Source of the DNA: Melghirimyces algeriensis
GTDB taxonomy: Bacteria; Bacillota; Bacilli; Thermoactinomycetales; DSM-45169
Assembly: GCF_900182565.1 (NCBI RefSeq)
Contig: NZ_FXTI01000012.1
Span: 1-64,000 of the forward strand
Direction of reading: 5' to 3'
Length of the DNA: 64,000 bases
Each line of letters begins with the position of its first letter. Position 1 is the stretch's first letter. Positions 62,174 through 64,000 of this stretch are shown in pieces. A program made the translations under genes and the position numbers. Below the pieces are notes generated by a model that was not told the origin of the DNA, did no database searches, and was given only the letters and a program-made list of their open reading frames with translations.

Positions 62174-63211
62174 TTAGTTCACCTCCCCAAATGAATAGGA
62201 ACGCCGGCGCATGAGCCAAATAAAAAACGGCCCGCCGCATAATGCTGTGACAATCCCAATCGGCAATTCTTGAGGTGCCACCACAAGCCTTGCACAGACA
62301 TCCGCCCAAACCATAAAAATCGCTCCACACAATGCACTGACGGGCAGAACATACCGATGATCCGATCCGACGATCAAGCGGACCACATGAGGCACCATCA
62401 GACCGACAAATCCAATCGCACCGCTTACGGCAACGATCACTCCCGTTATTAAAGCAGTAAGTAAAATGAGAAACTTGCGAAACCACTCAATATGGATTCC
62501 CAACGTGGCCGCTGTTTTTTCGCCAATCAACAGAATATTCAATGAGCGCGATTGAAAAGAGAGAACCATCATTCCTGAGACAACCGTTATGGCCGGTATG
62601 AAAAGATAATCCCACTTCGCTCCGGCTAGACTTCCCATCATCCAAAACATGACGGCGCGAATTCCTTCTTCTTGCGGTGCAGACATGATCATAAAGCTTG
62701 TCACCGCAGATAAAATCATGGACACAGCAATCCCTGCCAACACCAATCGTACGTTGGAAATCCTTCCCCCGACCCGTGAAGTAAACAAAACGAACAAAAC
62801 AGCGAACAAGGCACCCAAAAAAGCGGTGAATGACAATGCATACTGTCCAAAAAAACCAAAAGCGCCAAAAATGATCACGGAAACGGCGCCCACGGATGCC
62901 CCGGATGATACGCCCAAAATATACGGATCGGCAAGGGGATTCCGAACCAGTGCCTGAATCGCCACACCGACCACAGCCAACCCCATGCCAACAACGGCAC
63001 CGAGCAAGACACGGGGAAAGCGGATATCCCAAATAATATGTCCTTGGGATTTCGTCCAATCTGGAATGATCAAATCTCCCAACCATGGCACATTGGAAAA
63101 TGCGATCTTCCAAATCACTTCCGGTTCCACAGACACCGGTCCCAACATAATGCCGAATGTGACAGAAATGAATAATAGGATCACAAGCACGAATAAAACA
63201 GCTGTCCTCAT
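62174..63211 (-). CDS. BtuC-like FecCD-family permease
   Basis: A 345-residue protein with ten helices. Signature RFPRVLLGAVVGMGLAVVGV with NPLADPYILGVSSGASVGAV, and GAIGFVGLMVPHVVRLIVGS. It forms the import channel with the ATPase. cobA lies upstream. Confidence 0.92.
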   Translation of the reverse strand: MRTAVLFVLVILLFISVTFGIMLGPVSVEPEVIWKIAFSNVPWLGDLIIPDWTKSQGHIIWDIRFPRVLLGAVVGMGLAVVGVAIQALVRNPLADPYILGVSSGASVGAVSVIIFGAFGFFGQYALSFTAFLGALFAVLFVLFTSRVGGRISNVRLVLAGIAVSMILSAVTSFMIMSAPQEEGIRAVMFWMMGSLAGAKWDYLFIPAITVVSGMMVLSFQSRSLNILLIGEKTAATLGIHIEWFRKFLILLTALITGVIVAVSGAIGFVGLMVPHVVRLIVGSDHRYVLPVSALCGAIFMVWADVCARLVVAPQELPIGIVTALCGGPFFIWLMRRRSYSFGEVN

Positions 63212-63236
63212 TTCTCTCCCCTCGCCTACTCATTTT

Positions 63237-64000
63237 TCACGTTAAATTCAAAACCCTGTCCTCACTTTCCTGAAACCACTTTATTTTCTCTCGCAAATGT
63301 ACGACTTCCCCCACACAGACTATTGCAGGATGCGTGATCCCAGCCGCCTTTACTTTTTCTTCGATACTGGTTAAATCCCCGACTACGGTTCGCTGCCGCT
63401 CGGTTGTTCCCCATTGAATGACAGCTACAGATGTATGCTGGCTTTTCCCGTTCTTGATCAACTGACTGCAAATGTAAGATAGATTGCCGACACCCATATA
63501 AAAAACAATCGTATCACTACCTTTGGCAAGGGCATCCCAATTCAAATGATCCTGCCCTTTTTCCTTTCTGCCGTGTCCCGTAACGATCGTAAACGAAGAA
63601 GCATGATTGCGATGCGTCACAGGGATTCCGGCGTACGCGGGGACGGCAATGCCGGAGGTCACACCGGGAACAATCTCGTAAGGAATCCCATTCTGCGCGA
63701 GAATATCAGCCTCTTCCCCTCCGCGGCCAAACACAAATGGATCTCCACCTTTTAACCGTGTGATCACCTTTCCTTTTTTTGCCTGTTCGATTAACAGGCT
63801 GTTGATTTTTTCCTGGATCAGGGCATGCTTACCGGGCAGCTTCCCGCAATAAACCCGTTCCGCATCTTCTCGCGCGTAATCCAGAAGTTCTATGTTAACA
63901 AGACGGTCATAGGCGATGACATCCGATTTTCTGATACATTCCATTCCATATACGGTCATTAACCTCGCATCTCCCGGTCCTGCTCCCACAAGATAAACCT
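63237..64000 (-). CDS. cobA: Uroporphyrinogen-III C-methyltransferase, cut by right edge
   Basis: The frame is open to the window edge. VYLVGAGPGDARLMTVYGME is the SAM-binding N-terminus (the very first residues are outside), then VITRLKGGDPFVFGRGGEEA and PGVTSGIAVPAYAGIPVTHR. It makes precorrin-2 from uroporphyrinogen III, the branch point to siroheme and corrinoids. It probably heads the btu-cob operon seen here, but its promoter is outside. Confidence 0.95.
   Translation of the reverse strand, partial: VYLVGAGPGDARLMTVYGMECIRKSDVIAYDRLVNIELLDYAREDAERVYCGKLPGKHALIQEKINSLLIEQAKKGKVITRLKGGDPFVFGRGGEEADILAQNGIPYEIVPGVTSGIAVPAYAGIPVTHRNHASSFTIVTGHGRKEKGQDHLNWDALAKGSDTIVFYMGVGNLSYICSQLIKNGKSQHTSVAVIQWGTTERQRTVVGDLTSIEEKVKAAGITHPAIVCVGEVVHLREKIKWFQESEDRVLNLT

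Noticed and set aside
60351..63211. FecCD importer as the staphyloferrin B (SirABC) transporter
   Set aside because: No Fur box is visible and the genes are coupled to cobO and cobA, which favours corrinoids. Not excluded experimentally.
1..64000. CRISPR arrays, tRNA and rRNA genes
   Set aside because: No regularly spaced direct repeats and no tRNA- or rRNA-like segments were seen on reading both strands.

Overview
The window looks like chromosomal DNA of a Gram-positive Bacillales bacterium, moderate in GC, with strong GGAGG-type ribosome sites. My best guess is a member of the Thermoactinomycetaceae, inferred from gene content and general protein character only. Supporting content includes a Bacillus-style menaquinone gene set, ald next to an AdeR-like PucR regulator, a Bacillus-type rbsRKDACB operon, a YhzD-like protein and PurR-type operator boxes. 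Almost all genes lie on the minus strand.

Layout. 1-3.1 kb: a partial IS200-type transposase, a damaged ABC exporter, and remnants of three unrelated insertion sequences. 3.2-15.9 kb: a CurA-like reductase and the menaquinone genes menE-menC, menF-menD-menH-menB and menA. A LysM-CAP protein, a TetR/SMR efflux pair and a deleted IS605 element lie between menB and menE. 16.1-20.4 kb: alanine dehydrogenase with its likely activator, then an arsR-trxB pair. 20.5-24.1 kb: a lactococcin-972-like bacteriocin with a three-gene ABC/membrane module. 24.3-31.3 kb: msrA and the ribose operon with two LacI-type operators. 31.7-36.4 kb: a PH-domain protein, an ABC-F ATPase with a long structured leader, and a tusA-sqr-DUF1641 sulfide oxidation operon. 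36.5-38.7 kb: a complete IS605-type element beside a decayed HTH/PIN locus. 38.9-40.2 kb: a purine permease under PurR boxes. 40.3-51.9 kb: nine contiguous genes matching the staphyloferrin B cluster sbnA to sbnI in order, under two Fur boxes. 52-59 kb: a YhzD-like protein, an esterase, an amino acid symporter, an M32 carboxypeptidase and a YyaL-like protein. 59.3-64 kb: a frameshifted membrane protein, then cobO, a BtuFDC-type importer and cobA, running off the right edge.

How the genes work together. The sbn operon carries the whole staphyloferrin B pathway (diaminopropionate, citrate, three NIS synthetases, decarboxylase, exporter, regulator), but no siderophore importer lies beside it. 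The men genes give the full chorismate-to-demethylmenaquinone route except the DHNA-CoA thioesterase and the final methylase. The right end is a corrinoid uptake and processing operon.

The most unusual non-coding signal is a 145-225 bp interspersed repeat at 7620, 25168 and 56853. It has TGACAAAG-type inverted ends, and every copy is bounded by a direct repeat of local sequence (10-17 bp), which points to a MITE-like mobile element that prefers terminators or intergenic gaps. Three of the four IS200/IS605 ends also abut T-tracts or terminators.
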